Assembly: GCF_007679965.1 (NCBI RefSeq)
Contig: NZ_VEHL01000011.1
Location: 1 to 64,000 of the forward strand
DNA: 64,000 nt
Reading direction: 5' to 3'
From: Bordetella genomosp. 13
GTDB taxonomy: Bacteria; Pseudomonadota; Gammaproteobacteria; Burkholderiales; Burkholderiaceae_B
Both the position numbers and the translations under genes were made by a program. This document shows positions 1 to 9,022 of the stretch, one piece after another; position 1 is the stretch's first letter; the number at the start of each line of letters is the position of its first letter. The notes under the pieces were generated by a model. That model was not told the origin of the DNA and did not search any database. It saw only the letters and a list, made by a program, of their open reading frames with translations.

Positions 1-26
1 TTGAAACGCTCGTCGTACTTCGCCAT
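1..26 (-). CDS. start of IS3-family transposase OrfA (partial)
   Basis: The minus strand from 26 reads MAKYDERF before the window ends. This resembles the opening of the HTH protein OrfA of IS150-like IS3 elements, which normally binds the terminal repeats and is joined to the DDE integrase OrfB by programmed frameshifting. Only eight residues are visible; the call depends on the adjacent terminal-repeat sequence ending at 76. Confidence 0.6.
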
Positions 27-76
27 GCAAAAACCCCCGAAGGTCGGATCTCGTCCAACTTTCAGGGGTCAGTTCA
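1..76 (-). mobile_element. end of an IS3-family (IS150-like) insertion sequence, truncated by window edge
   Basis: Read on the minus strand, the segment starts at 76 with TGAACTGACCCCTGAAAG followed by TTGGAC, the layout of terminal inverted repeats in the IS150 group of IS3 elements. About 50 bases inside this end a reading frame opens (26 down to 1). The rest of the element, its other end and any target-site duplication lie outside the window, so completeness cannot be judged. The assignment rests on recalled family resemblance of the terminus and the first transposase residues. Confidence 0.72.
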
Positions 77-316
77 AGTGATCGACGGGCTTTTTTTCAC
101 CGGCATCCCGGCGGCACCAGCTGCCTGGGCACACATCCGCCCATGGCGCAAGGGCGGCGATCACGTTGGCGGAGTCGCGACGTCGGAGACGGGCAAGACC
201 ATGGCGCACGCCGGCCTCTGCATGGCTCGGCATGGCCTGCCATGGCTCTACATCGCCCGGCATGACTTGGCATGGCCCGACGCCTGCGCATGGCCCGGCA
301 TCGCAACCGGGACCCG
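77..316. repeat. gene-free stretch with degenerate CATGGC-type repeats
   Basis: Between the IS end and the regulator gene no convincing gene is seen. From about 200 to 310 the hexamer CATGGC or close variants (CATGAC, CATCGC) recurs every 10-20 bases, for example at 221, 231, 241, 271 and 289. Frames through it translate to low-complexity Arg/Ala/Met runs and match no family I recognise. It lies just beyond the stop codon of the MocR gene. Confidence 0.6.
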
Positions 317-1660
317 CTATATCGGGAAGGCCTCGATCGTCTGCCGCACCTGCCGCAGCACCGGCTTCAGTTGCGCCAGCGGCACCGAGCTCAGGCCCAG
401 CCGCAGGGCGTGCGGCGCGTGGCGGGTGGCCGCGTAGGCCTCGGCCTTGGACACCGCGATGTTGCGGGCAGCCAGCGCGGCCGCGATGCGATCCATGCGC
501 AGCTCCGCCGGCAGGGTCAGCCAGACGAACAGCGCAGCCGGATTGGCCAAGATATCCATCCCGTCGAAGACCTCGCGCGCCGTGGCCTGGCGGCGCCGCG
601 CGTCGCGCCGGTGCGCGGCCTCCAGGCGCGCCACGGTGCCGTCCTCGATCCAGCGCGTGGCCATCGCCGTGATCACGCTGGGCAGGCTCCAGTGGCTGGC
701 ACGGATGTGTGCCTTGACCGCCGTGGCGCACGCCTCGGGCACCGCCAGCCAGCCGAAGCGCAGGCCGGTGGCCACGCTCTTGGACAGGCTGGACACGTAG
801 AAGGTGCGTTCAGGCGCCAGGGCCGCCAACGCGGGCGGCGCGGCCGCGGCCAGGAACGCATAGGCAGCGTCTTCGATCAGGAAACACTCGTGCCGCCGCG
901 CGATGTCGACCAGGCGCCGGCGCTGGGCGTCATTCAACACCCAGCCCAGCGGATTGTGCAACGTGGGCATCGCATAGATGGCGCGGACGCGGCCGCGCCG
1001 GCACAGCGCTTCCAGCGCATCCAGATCCGGGCCCGCAGGCGAACAGGGCACGGGCTGCAGCGGCAGCCCCTGCGCCCGGGCCAGCATCTTGAAGCCGGGG
1101 TACGTCAGCGCATCGACCGCGACGGCGTCTCCGGGACGCAGCACCGCGCGCGCGGCGATGTCCAGGCCCTGCTGGGCTCCGTTCACCAGGAACACCCGCC
1201 CGGGCGCAACGTCGATGCCGCGTGCGCGCAGCAGGAAGTCCGCCACGCTGCGGCGCTCGTGCGAGCGTCCGCCGGGTGGCTGTTGCTGCATGAGCGCTGC
1301 CAGGTCACCCGCCGACGCCAGCTTGCGCAGCATCGCGCGCAACAGTTCGGCTTGCCCGGGCAAAGTGGGATGGTTGAAGGACAGGTCGACCATGCCGGCG
1401 TTCAGGCGCGCCTCGTCCGCGCTGTCCCAGTCGCGTTGCCCGGGGGGCCGATCGCGCACGAAGGTGCCGCGGCCGGTTTCGCCCACCACCAGCCCCTGCG
1501 CCTTCAGGCGCGCATACACCTTGGTGGCGGACGCCAGCGCCACGCCATGCCGCGCCGCCAGTTCGCGGTGAGTCGGCAGCATGGCGCCCGGGGCCAGCCG
1601 TCCGGCGTGGATATCGGCCGCCAAGGCATCGGCCAGCGCATGCACGGGGGAAGTCGCCAT
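317..1660 (-). CDS. MocR/PdxR-family regulator (GntR HTH fused to aminotransferase fold)
   Basis: This 447-residue protein has an N-terminal GntR winged helix (about residues 5-70, with the LPTHRELAARHGV helix) joined to a fold-type I aminotransferase domain (about 90-440). The PLP-binding features are present: N236 in HNPLGW, D264 in IEDAAY and the Schiff-base lysine K294 in SSLSKS. MocR proteins sense PLP or amino-acid-like ligands and usually control a divergent gene. Here a thioesterase and an EamA exporter start on the other side of a perfect inverted repeat (1670-1695), so these are the likely targets. The effector is unknown. The ATG at 1660 gives a complete HTH. Confidence 0.93.
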   Translation of the reverse strand: MATSPVHALADALAADIHAGRLAPGAMLPTHRELAARHGVALASATKVYARLKAQGLVVGETGRGTFVRDRPPGQRDWDSADEARLNAGMVDLSFNHPTLPGQAELLRAMLRKLASAGDLAALMQQQPPGGRSHERRSVADFLLRARGIDVAPGRVFLVNGAQQGLDIAARAVLRPGDAVAVDALTYPGFKMLARAQGLPLQPVPCSPAGPDLDALEALCRRGRVRAIYAMPTLHNPLGWVLNDAQRRRLVDIARRHECFLIEDAAYAFLAAAAPPALAALAPERTFYVSSLSKSVATGLRFGWLAVPEACATAVKAHIRASHWSLPSVITAMATRWIEDGTVARLEAAHRRDARRRQATAREVFDGMDILANPAALFVWLTLPAELRMDRIAAALAARNIAVSKAEAYAATRHAPHALRLGLSSVPLAQLKPVLRQVRQTIEAFPI

Positions 1661-1669
1661 CGCGTGTAC

Positions 1670-1695
1670 CTAGGACAATTTTTTGATTGTCCTAG
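1670..1695. promoter_or_regulatory. perfect 10-bp inverted repeat, probable MocR operator
   Basis: CTAGGACAAT (1670-1679) and its exact complement ATTGTCCTAG (1686-1695) flank a six-base T-rich spacer. The repeat starts 9 bases upstream of the MocR gene start and about 78 bases upstream of the thioesterase start. Position and symmetry fit a shared divergent operator/promoter; binding is inferred. Confidence 0.7.
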
Positions 1696-1772
1696 TCTAC
1701 GGAATTACGCTGTGCCGCATAAGCCCGGGTTGCCCTGCCCCGGGCTGGCCTGCCTGCAAAAGATCTTCTGCC

Positions 1773-2264
1773 ATGACGACGATGCCTGCTCCCACTCCCC
1801 TGCCCGTCCTCGAATACCTGCGCCGCCAATTGGACGGCACCCTGCGGCCCGGCGACACCACGCACCTACGCTATCCCACGGCGATCTCGCAGTTGCTGGA
1901 CTTTCGCGTCATCGAGATCGGCGAGGCGATGGCGGTGATCGAGCTGGACGCCGACGCCCTGCGCCACGGCAACCAGCAGGGCACGGTGCATGGCGGCCTG
2001 CTGTGCGAGCTGGCCGACGCGGCCATCGGCACCGCGCATTCCACCTTGATTGCCGCCGCGGAGAGCTTCACCAGCATCGACCTGCGCGCCACCTTCCTGC
2101 GCCCGGTATGGCAGTCGCGCCTGCGCGCGCGGGCCCGCGCCACGCATCGCGGCCGCACCATCAGCCACTACCTGTGCGAGATCGAGCGCGACGACGGCAA
2201 GCCCGTGGCCAGCGTGACCAGCGCCGTGATGACACTGCGGGGCGGCCATGCACAGGGTCGTTGA
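1773..2264 (+). CDS. PaaI-type hotdog thioesterase
   Basis: The 163-residue protein has the single hotdog domain of the PaaI/YdiI family of acyl-CoA thioesterases, with the signature region GTVHGGLLCELADAAIG near residue 75 and a final strand ending in the SVTSAVMTLRG region. Such enzymes hydrolyse small or aromatic acyl-CoA esters in the cytoplasm. An upstream TTG at 1683 is in frame but lies inside the palindromic operator and adds an unrelated tail, so the ATG at 1773 is preferred. The last 17 bases overlap the exporter gene, indicating translational coupling under the MocR regulator. The substrate cannot be inferred. Confidence 0.88.
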   Translation: MTTMPAPTPLPVLEYLRRQLDGTLRPGDTTHLRYPTAISQLLDFRVIEIGEAMAVIELDADALRHGNQQGTVHGGLLCELADAAIGTAHSTLIAAAESFTSIDLRATFLRPVWQSRLRARARATHRGRTISHYLCEIERDDGKPVASVTSAVMTLRGGHAQGR

Positions 2265-3180
2265 CGGCGCGGGACCGGAGGCCGGCGCCCGCCTGCCCGG
2301 CGTGCTCTGCGCCATCGCGGCCGTGCTGCTGTTCTCGGGCTTCACGCTGGTTTCGCGCCTGGGCCTGACCACCACCGCGCTGACGCTGCCCGACATCGCC
2401 CTGCTGCGTTTTACCGTGGCGGGCCTGCTGTTGCTGCCCTTGCTGTGGCGGTTCCGTACCAGCGGCCTGCGACTGCATCAGGCCGCGCTGCTGGCGTTCA
2501 CCGGCGGATTGGGCTTCGCCCTGTTCGCCTATCTGGGCTTTCGCCTGGCGCCGGCCAGCCACGGCGGCGTGCTGGTGCACGGCACCATCCCGCTGTTCAC
2601 CTTCCTGCTGCTGCGCGCCGCCACGGGACAGCGCGTCGAACGCGGCCGGCGCGTGGGCCTGGCGCTGATCCTGGCCGGCGTCGTCGCCATCGGCTGGGAC
2701 AGCTTCGCCGGCGCGGCGCCGCGCCAATACGTGGGCGACGCCGCACTGCTGCTGGCTTCGCTGTGCTGGGCATCGTACGGCCTGCTGGCGCAGCGCTATG
2801 CGATCGCGCCGTTGCGCGCGGCGGCCATCGTGGCGCCAGGTTCGCTGGCCTGCTTCCTGCCGCTGTACGTGCTGCTGCCCGGCACGCGCATGACCGAGGC
2901 GGCATTGCCCGATATCGTGTTCCAGGCCTTGTTCCAGGGCATGCTGGTGGGCGTGGTGGCGCTGCTGGTCTACACGCGCGCCGTGGCCACGCTGGGCGCG
3001 CAGACCACCGCGCTGTTCACCGCGGCCGTGCCGTGCCTGACCACGCTAGGGGCGCTGGCGCTGCTGCAGGAGGTTCCCTCCCCACTGGCCTGGACCGGCG
3101 TGGCCACGGCGACGGCGGGCATGGCGATCGCCTTGAGCGCGGGACGCATGACCGTGCGCCAGCCCGGCCCGAGGGCGTAA
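2248..3180 (+). CDS. EamA/DMT-family inner-membrane transporter
   Basis: The protein has 310 residues with about ten hydrophobic segments arranged as two EamA repeats (first roughly 15-145, second 160-300), the usual size for drug/metabolite transporters such as RhaT- or YddG-like exporters. It starts inside the end of the thioesterase gene and is probably co-expressed with it. MocR-EamA pairs are common and often export amino acids or related amines, but the substrate is not visible here. A bidirectional terminator follows four bases after the stop codon. Confidence 0.9.
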   Translation: MHRVVDGAGPEAGARLPGVLCAIAAVLLFSGFTLVSRLGLTTTALTLPDIALLRFTVAGLLLLPLLWRFRTSGLRLHQAALLAFTGGLGFALFAYLGFRLAPASHGGVLVHGTIPLFTFLLLRAATGQRVERGRRVGLALILAGVVAIGWDSFAGAAPRQYVGDAALLLASLCWASYGLLAQRYAIAPLRAAAIVAPGSLACFLPLYVLLPGTRMTEAALPDIVFQALFQGMLVGVVALLVYTRAVATLGAQTTALFTAAVPCLTTLGALALLQEVPSPLAWTGVATATAGMAIALSAGRMTVRQPGPRA

Positions 3181-3183
3181 AAA

Positions 3184-3205
3184 AACCCGCCGAATCCGGC
3201 GGGTT
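3184..3205. terminator. bidirectional intrinsic terminator
   Basis: AACCCGCCG (3184-3192), loop AATC, CGGCGGGTT (3197-3205) form a perfect nine-pair stem preceded by an A-run. It separates the convergent exporter gene (stop at 3180) and pagL-like gene (stop at 3239). Confidence 0.8.
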
Positions 3206-3238
3206 CATCGTCGAAGGCCAGGGCCGAAGGCGTGGTCG

Positions 3239-3793
3239 TCAGAACTGGTACAGATAGGTCAGCTGCAGCACGTTCAGGCCCGGATTGGGGCGCTTGATGC
3301 TGGCGTTGGAGAAGTGCGAATAACGCAGGCCGATGCGGCTGCTGTCGTTCAGCAGGAAGCCCGCGCCCACGTGATCGCCGAACTGGAAGGCAGTGCTGAT
3401 GGTCTTGTCGGCGAAGGTGGTGTGGCTGAACACCGTGGCGCCGATGCCGGCCTCGAGGTAGAAGCGCTCGCCCGTCCACCAGCGGAACATGGGGATGGCG
3501 CTGGCCTGCCAGACGTGGCCCGGCTCACGATTGCCCTGCGCCCACCAGTACGAGGCGCCGAATTCCGGCGTGAGGTCGAGCCGGCCCCAGTTGCCGCCGA
3601 AGTTGTACGTCCAGACCGACGGGGTTTCGTACTGCAGCGTGATGCGCTGGTAATGGTCGCCCACGCCATAGTGCAGGCCGACACCGCCCTGCGTGCCTTC
3701 CTGGGATTGGGCCTGCGCCATCGAAGCGGCGCACGCCAGAGCCAACCCGGCGGCCAGCCCCGTGAGGGTTCTTTTCTTGTTGATGCTGTGCAT
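3239..3793 (-). CDS. pagL: PagL-family outer-membrane lipid A 3-O-deacylase
   Basis: A 184-residue precursor with a cleavable signal peptide (MHSINKKRTLTGL..., cleavage near AQAQ) and a small beta-barrel ending in aromatic YQF, as for outer-membrane proteins. The C-terminal HFSNASIKRPNPG segment matches the PagL active-site loop, with the conserved His and Ser as H-x-S. PagL removes the 3-O acyl chain from lipid A and changes endotoxicity. The residue 14 positions after the His, Glu140 in the Pseudomonas enzyme, is Asn here. The ATG at 3793 is preferred over the one at 3874 because it opens the signal peptide and has GGAG upstream. Confidence 0.88.
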   Translation of the reverse strand: MHSINKKRTLTGLAAGLALACAASMAQAQSQEGTQGGVGLHYGVGDHYQRITLQYETPSVWTYNFGGNWGRLDLTPEFGASYWWAQGNREPGHVWQASAIPMFRWWTGERFYLEAGIGATVFSHTTFADKTISTAFQFGDHVGAGFLLNDSSRIGLRYSHFSNASIKRPNPGLNVLQLTYLYQF

Positions 3794-3974
3794 GGAAGCT
3801 CCAAGACCGATATGTAACGACACGGCTAAACATATCAGAAAACCGTCCCTCTTATGCAGGGAGATTGTCTTCAATCAGCAACATGTGTGTTCGAAATCGA
3901 CTTTGCCCGGTTCAATGCCCGGCCAGTTCCCCATGGATGGAAAAATGGCCGGGTCGCAGGGCGGAGCTTGCCGG

Positions 3975-4850
3975 TCAGGCGGCGACCGCGTCGGCCGGCT
4001 GGCGGGTCAATAGGGCCAGCAGGCGGGCGATTTCCTCGCGCAGCTGACGACGGTCGACCACCATGTCGATGGCGCCCTTCTGCAGCAGGAACTCGGAGCG
4101 CTGGAAGCCTTCGGGCAACTTCTCGCGCACGGTCTGCTCGATGACGCGCGGGCCGGCGAAGCCGATCAGCGCGCGCGGTTCGGCGATCACCACGTCGCCC
4201 ATGAAGGCGAAGCTGGCCGACACGCCGCCCATGGTCGGGTCGGTCAGCACGCTGATGAACGGCAGGCCGGCGGCCGCCAGGCGCGTCAGCATGGCGTTGG
4301 TCTTGGCCATCTGCATCAGCGACAGCAGGCTTTCCTGCATGCGCGCACCGCCCGAGGCCGCCACGCAGATGAAGGGAGTGCGGTTGTCGATGGCGGCCTG
4401 CACGCCGCGGGCGAAGCGTTCGCCCACCACCGAGCCCATCGAGCCGCCCATGAATTCGAATTCGAAGCAGGCCAGCACGGTAGGAATGCCGCGCACCGAG
4501 CCGCTGACCACGACCAGCGCATCGGACTCGCCGGTCTGCTTGACGGCCTCGGCCAGACGCTCGGGATACTTGCGCGAGTCCTTGAACTTCAGGGGGTCCA
4601 TCGAGCGCGTATTGCCGCCGATCTCGACGCGGCCTTCCAGGTCGAGCAGCGAGTCGATGCGCGTGCGCGAACCGATGCGCATGTGATGGTCGCACTTGGG
4701 GCACACGTGCAGGTTGGCCGCCAGGTCTTCGTTGTACAGCACCGATTCGCACGAGGGGCACTTGACCCACAGCCCTTCGGGCACGCGGCGTTGGCCGCTG
4801 TCGGCGGTCTTGTTGATGCGAGGCGGCAGGAGTTTCTCGATCCAGCTCAT
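3975..4850 (-). CDS. accD: acetyl-CoA carboxylase carboxyltransferase subunit beta
   Basis: The 291-residue protein has the N-terminal zinc ribbon (C31, C34, C50, C53) followed by the crotonase-fold carboxyltransferase domain, with GGARMQESLLSLMQMAKT near residue 165 and GGVSASFAFMGDV near 205. With AccA it transfers the carboxyl group from biotin to acetyl-CoA, the committed step of fatty acid synthesis. It lies 42 bases downstream of trpA on the same strand, a trpB-trpA-accD order widespread in betaproteobacteria. Confidence 0.98.
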   Translation of the reverse strand: MSWIEKLLPPRINKTADSGQRRVPEGLWVKCPSCESVLYNEDLAANLHVCPKCDHHMRIGSRTRIDSLLDLEGRVEIGGNTRSMDPLKFKDSRKYPERLAEAVKQTGESDALVVVSGSVRGIPTVLACFEFEFMGGSMGSVVGERFARGVQAAIDNRTPFICVAASGGARMQESLLSLMQMAKTNAMLTRLAAAGLPFISVLTDPTMGGVSASFAFMGDVVIAEPRALIGFAGPRVIEQTVREKLPEGFQRSEFLLQKGAIDMVVDRRQLREEIARLLALLTRQPADAVAA

Positions 4851-4892
4851 AGTGTGTCGTCGTCCCGTAGGGCAAATCGCGCGCGGCGCCGC

Positions 4893-5747
4893 TCAGGCGG
4901 CCGCGCTGTGTCGTTGGGTTTGGTCCAGGGCCGCGCGGATGGTGCGCAGCCACTGGCCAGCGGCGGCCACGGCGGCCTGGGTTTCCTGGCCGGGCGCGGC
5001 TGCGGCCACGGCGTCTTCGATGGTCTGGATGAGCTTGGTGCCGATGACCACGGCATCGGCATGGCGCGCCACGCGCGCCGCGCTGTCGGCATCGCGGATG
5101 CCGAAGCCCACGCCCACCGGGATGTCGACGTGGCGCCGGATCAGCTCCAGGCGTTGGGCGACGTCGTCGGTGTTCAGGCTGGCGGCGCCCGTGACGCCCT
5201 TGAGCGACACGTAGTACACGTAGCCGCGCGCCACGCGCGCCACCGACTGGATGCGCGCATCGGTCGAGGTGGGCGCCAGCAGGAAGATGGGGCAGATGCC
5301 GGCCTGGCCGAGATCGGCGGCGAAGGCGTCGATCTCTTCCGGCGGATAGTCGACCACCAGCACGCCGTCGACGCCGGCCTGCGCGGCGCGATGCGCGAAG
5401 GCCTGCTGGCCCATGCGCTCGATCGGATTGGCGTAGCCCATCAGCACCACGGGCGTGACGGCGTCGTCGCGGCGGAACTCGGCCACCAGTTCCAGCACGC
5501 GGGCCAGGCCCACGCCCTGCGCGATGGCGCGCTCGGCGGCGCGCTGGATCACGGGGCCGTCGGCCATGGGATCGGAGAACGGCACGCCCAGTTCGAGGAT
5601 GTCGGCGCCGGCGCGCACCAGCTCGTGCATCAGCGGCACGGTGGCGGCGGGCGACGGATCGCCCGCGGCGATGTACGGCACCAGCGCTGCGCGGCCGGCT
5701 TCGCGGCGTGCGAAGGCAGCGTCGATGCGGTTGGAGGTGTTGGTCAT
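4893..5747 (-). CDS. trpA: tryptophan synthase alpha chain
   Basis: This 284-residue TIM-barrel enzyme cleaves indole-3-glycerol phosphate and channels indole to TrpB. The catalytic Glu and Asp lie in DILELGVPFSDPMADGP (about residues 46-62), and the phosphate-binding GFGIRDADSA segment is near 200. The length is slightly above the usual 265-270 because of a short Ala-rich C-terminal tail (RHSAAA). It starts seven bases after trpB, so the two are translationally linked. Confidence 0.98.
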   Translation of the reverse strand: MTNTSNRIDAAFARREAGRAALVPYIAAGDPSPAATVPLMHELVRAGADILELGVPFSDPMADGPVIQRAAERAIAQGVGLARVLELVAEFRRDDAVTPVVLMGYANPIERMGQQAFAHRAAQAGVDGVLVVDYPPEEIDAFAADLGQAGICPIFLLAPTSTDARIQSVARVARGYVYYVSLKGVTGAASLNTDDVAQRLELIRRHVDIPVGVGFGIRDADSAARVARHADAVVIGTKLIQTIEDAVAAAAPGQETQAAVAAAGQWLRTIRAALDQTQRHSAAA

Positions 5748-5754
5748 GTCAGGC

Positions 5755-6954
<1,200 letters not shown>

Positions 6955-7053
6955 CAGGGTTCTCCGGGGTGGCGGCCCAGCACAGACAGGGGCAGCACCG
7001 GTTTTGCAACCCGACATTTTACCGTAGCCGGGCGGGCGGCCCGAATCGTGTGC

Positions 7054-8205
7054 CTACAGCGCTTGGCCGAGCTGCCGCAGGAAGCGGTCGCAGGCGTCCA
7101 ACTGGTCCAGCGCCACGAACTCGTCGGGCTTGTGCGCCTGCTCGATGTGGCCCGGTCCGCACACCACCGTGGGAATGCCCACGGCCTGGAAAAGGCCGGC
7201 CTCGGTACCATAGGCCACCTTGCGGGTGGCGCGGTCCTGCGTCAGGCCGCGCACCAGTTCGGTGATGGCGGCCTGTTCGGACGCCTCCAGCGCCGGCGCG
7301 GCGGCGCCCATCTGCACCTCGATGCGCGCGCCGTCGTACTCGGCCTTCATGCGCGGCAGCAGGTCGTCCCGCACGTAGCGCTCGACGTCCGCCTGGATGC
7401 TGTCGGGCGATACGCCCGGCAGATTGCGGAATTCGTACATGAACTCGCACAGCTCGGGAATCGTGTTGACCGCGATGCCGCCGCGGATCTGGTTGGTGGT
7501 CATGGTGGAGAACGGCACGTCGAAGAACTCGTCGTATGGCCCCTTGGCCTTCATGGCGTCGGCCAGCTCGCGTATGCGGCAGATCAGCAACGCGGCGTAT
7601 TCGATGGCGTTGCAGCCGCGCGGCGTCAATGACGAATGTGCGGCCTTGCCGTGCACGCGGCAGCGGAACAGGTTGATGCCCTTGTGCGCCACCACCACAT
7701 TCATCCCGGTGGGTTCGCCTACGACGCAGCCATCCGGGCGGATGCCGCGTTCCTTCAGCTCGGCCAGCATCACGGGCGCGCCGACGCACCCCACTTCCTC
7801 GTCGTAAGAGAACGCCAGGTGGATGGGTTTCTTGCGCGGCATGGCCAGGAACTCGGGCACCAGCGCCAGCGAGGAGGCGATGAACCCCTTCATGTCGCAC
7901 GCGCCCCGCCCCTGCAGGGCGCCGTTCTTCTCGACCAGCTTGAACGGATCGGAGGACCAATCCTGCCCATCGACGGGCACCACGTCGGTATGGCCCGACA
8001 GCACGACGCCGCCCTCGGCGCTGCCGTCGGCAGCCGGCAGCGTGGCGAACAGGTTGGCCTTGGTCTTCTCGGGATTGTGCGCCAGCCAGGCCTGTACGCC
8101 CTGCGCCTTGAGGTAGTCACGCGCGGTCTCGATCAACGCCAGATTCGACTTGCGGCTGGTGGTGTCGAAGGCGACAAGCTGTTCGAGCCAGGAGCGGGTG
8201 TTCAT
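7054..8205 (-). CDS. argE: acetylornithine deacetylase (M20 family)
   Basis: The 383-residue protein has the M20 metallopeptidase layout: SGHTDVVP (metal-binding His and Asp) near residue 75, GACDMKG near 107, the catalytic and metal Glu pair in YDEEVGC near 140, and a lid domain in the middle. ArgE removes the acetyl group from N-acetylornithine in arginine synthesis. Its length and GACDMKG motif favour ArgE over the related DapE, but substrate assignment within M20 is by similarity. It stands apart from the trp operon and is followed upstream by a repeat field. Confidence 0.9.
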   Translation of the reverse strand: MNTRSWLEQLVAFDTTSRKSNLALIETARDYLKAQGVQAWLAHNPEKTKANLFATLPAADGSAEGGVVLSGHTDVVPVDGQDWSSDPFKLVEKNGALQGRGACDMKGFIASSLALVPEFLAMPRKKPIHLAFSYDEEVGCVGAPVMLAELKERGIRPDGCVVGEPTGMNVVVAHKGINLFRCRVHGKAAHSSLTPRGCNAIEYAALLICRIRELADAMKAKGPYDEFFDVPFSTMTTNQIRGGIAVNTIPELCEFMYEFRNLPGVSPDSIQADVERYVRDDLLPRMKAEYDGARIEVQMGAAAPALEASEQAAITELVRGLTQDRATRKVAYGTEAGLFQAVGIPTVVCGPGHIEQAHKPDEFVALDQLDACDRFLRQLGQAL

Positions 8206-8300
8206 GGGGCGTAGGTTTCTTTGTGGCTAAAAAGGCAGTTTAGGACGGCTGGAAGTCGTTCGGGGAGATGGGGCGGGTTTGTCCTGATGCGCGTGGTTGA

Positions 8301-8406
8301 GGGTTCAAGGTTCTTGAGGGATGGGTCAGAGTTCTTGAGCGCCGGGTCAGAGTTCTTGAGCGCCGGGTCAGAGTTCTTGAGCGCCGGGTCAGAGTTCTTG
8401 AGCGCC
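8301..8406. repeat. 21-bp minisatellite, four exact copies plus a degenerate one
   Basis: Four identical 21-bp units, each beginning GGGTCAGAGTTCTTGAGC, start at 8323, 8344, 8365 and 8386. A diverged 22-bp unit occupies 8301-8322. Because 21 is a multiple of three, the minus strand reads as a repeated ALKNSDP peptide; no ribosome-binding site or homologue supports translation. The GTTCTTGAG core recurs at 14361-14373, in inverted form near 14780-14789, and as GAGTTCTTCTGGCGCC near 62608. Confidence 0.9.
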
Positions 8407-8420
8407 GGGGTCATGGCTGC

Positions 8421-8461
8421 GAAGTCCCGTCCTCGCGCTTTCGCGCTGCGGGCGCGACTTC
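8421..8461 (+). repeat. 41-bp dispersed palindrome, copy 1
   Basis: The element begins GAAGTCCCGTCC and ends GGGCGCGACTTC, with a GCGC-TTTC-GCGC core. It begins 15 bases after the 21-bp array. It has the same orientation as copy 3 (14417-14457) and is inverted relative to copies 2 and 4. One change (GCGC for GCGG) weakens the outer stem. Confidence 0.88.
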
Positions 8462-8765
8462 TCCGCCATGCCCCCGGCTCACGTCATCTGGATGCCTGCG
8501 GCTCAAAACCTTTTTTCTCTCTCCATTCCTGGGCTGAACTTCTACTTCTCTCTCACCATGGCATGGCGCACTTCCGTCCATGATTCCACTGTCTGCATCC
8601 GATGGAGCGTCGACGCGATGAGCCAGCGATGTAATGCTCAGCATGGTCTGGAGGGAGAGAGGGGGAGCGTGCCTATGCGACGGCTGGTGCTCGAATCACC
8701 GGCGGCGCCTTGCCGACAGTGGCTTCACGGGCCGAGTACGCACGTCACATCGCCACGACAACGAT

Positions 8766-8817
8766 TTTTGCGGCCACCGCATTACGCTGCATTTTGCGAC
8801 CGCCGCATTGCGGCGCA
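8766..8817. repeat. 26-bp direct repeat, two copies
   Basis: Units at 8766-8791 and 8792-8817 both begin TTTTGCG and differ at four of 26 positions by direct comparison. They lie about 20 bases before palindrome copy 2. Confidence 0.75.
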
Positions 8818-8838
8818 GGGAGCCGCCTCCGTGCCGGA

Positions 8839-8879
8839 GAAGTCGCGCCCGCAGCGCGAAAGCGCGAGGACGTGACTTC
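8839..8879 (-). repeat. 41-bp dispersed palindrome, copy 2 (inverted)
   Basis: Reverse complement of the family consensus, running from GAAGTCGCGCCC to GGACGTGACTTC around a GCGC-GAAA-GCGC core. It sits between the 26-bp direct repeat and the 22-bp array. Confidence 0.87.
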
Positions 8880-8903
8880 GCAGGTATGGATGCGGCGGCT
8901 GAA

Positions 8904-8969
8904 GAACCCAATACGCCACCGCAATGAACCGAATACGCCCCCGCGATGAACCGAATACGCCACAGCACT
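8904..8969. repeat. 22-bp minisatellite, three copies
   Basis: Units at 8904-8925, 8926-8947 and 8948-8969 share GAACCSAATACGCC with variable final bases. The 22-bp period does not keep frame, which argues against a coding role for these arrays. Confidence 0.87.
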
Positions 8970-9022
8970 GAAACCTGCTACAGGCCGACCGGATCACCCC
9001 TCACCCGACGAGCCAGGCACCC

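Larger units (their letters stand above)
8206..9022. other. gene-free repeat field between argE and relA
   Basis: About 815 bases hold no convincing gene. In order they contain a 21-bp tandem array, a 41-bp palindrome, pyrimidine-rich tracts with TTCTCTCTC motifs around 8510-8560, a two-copy 26-bp repeat, an inverted copy of the palindrome and a three-copy 22-bp array next to the relA 3' end. Open frames here are artefacts of the repeats. The same element types recur at 14267-14997. Confidence 0.8.

Noticed and set aside
8301..8406. CRISPR-like array
   Set aside because: Units are contiguous with no spacers, and no cas genes are present.
8202..8414. 70-codon frame with a repeated ALKNSDP peptide on the minus strand
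   Set aside because: It is produced by the 21-bp tandem array, whose period happens to be a multiple of three; neighbouring arrays with 22-bp period break frame, there is no ribosome-binding site and no recognisable homologue.
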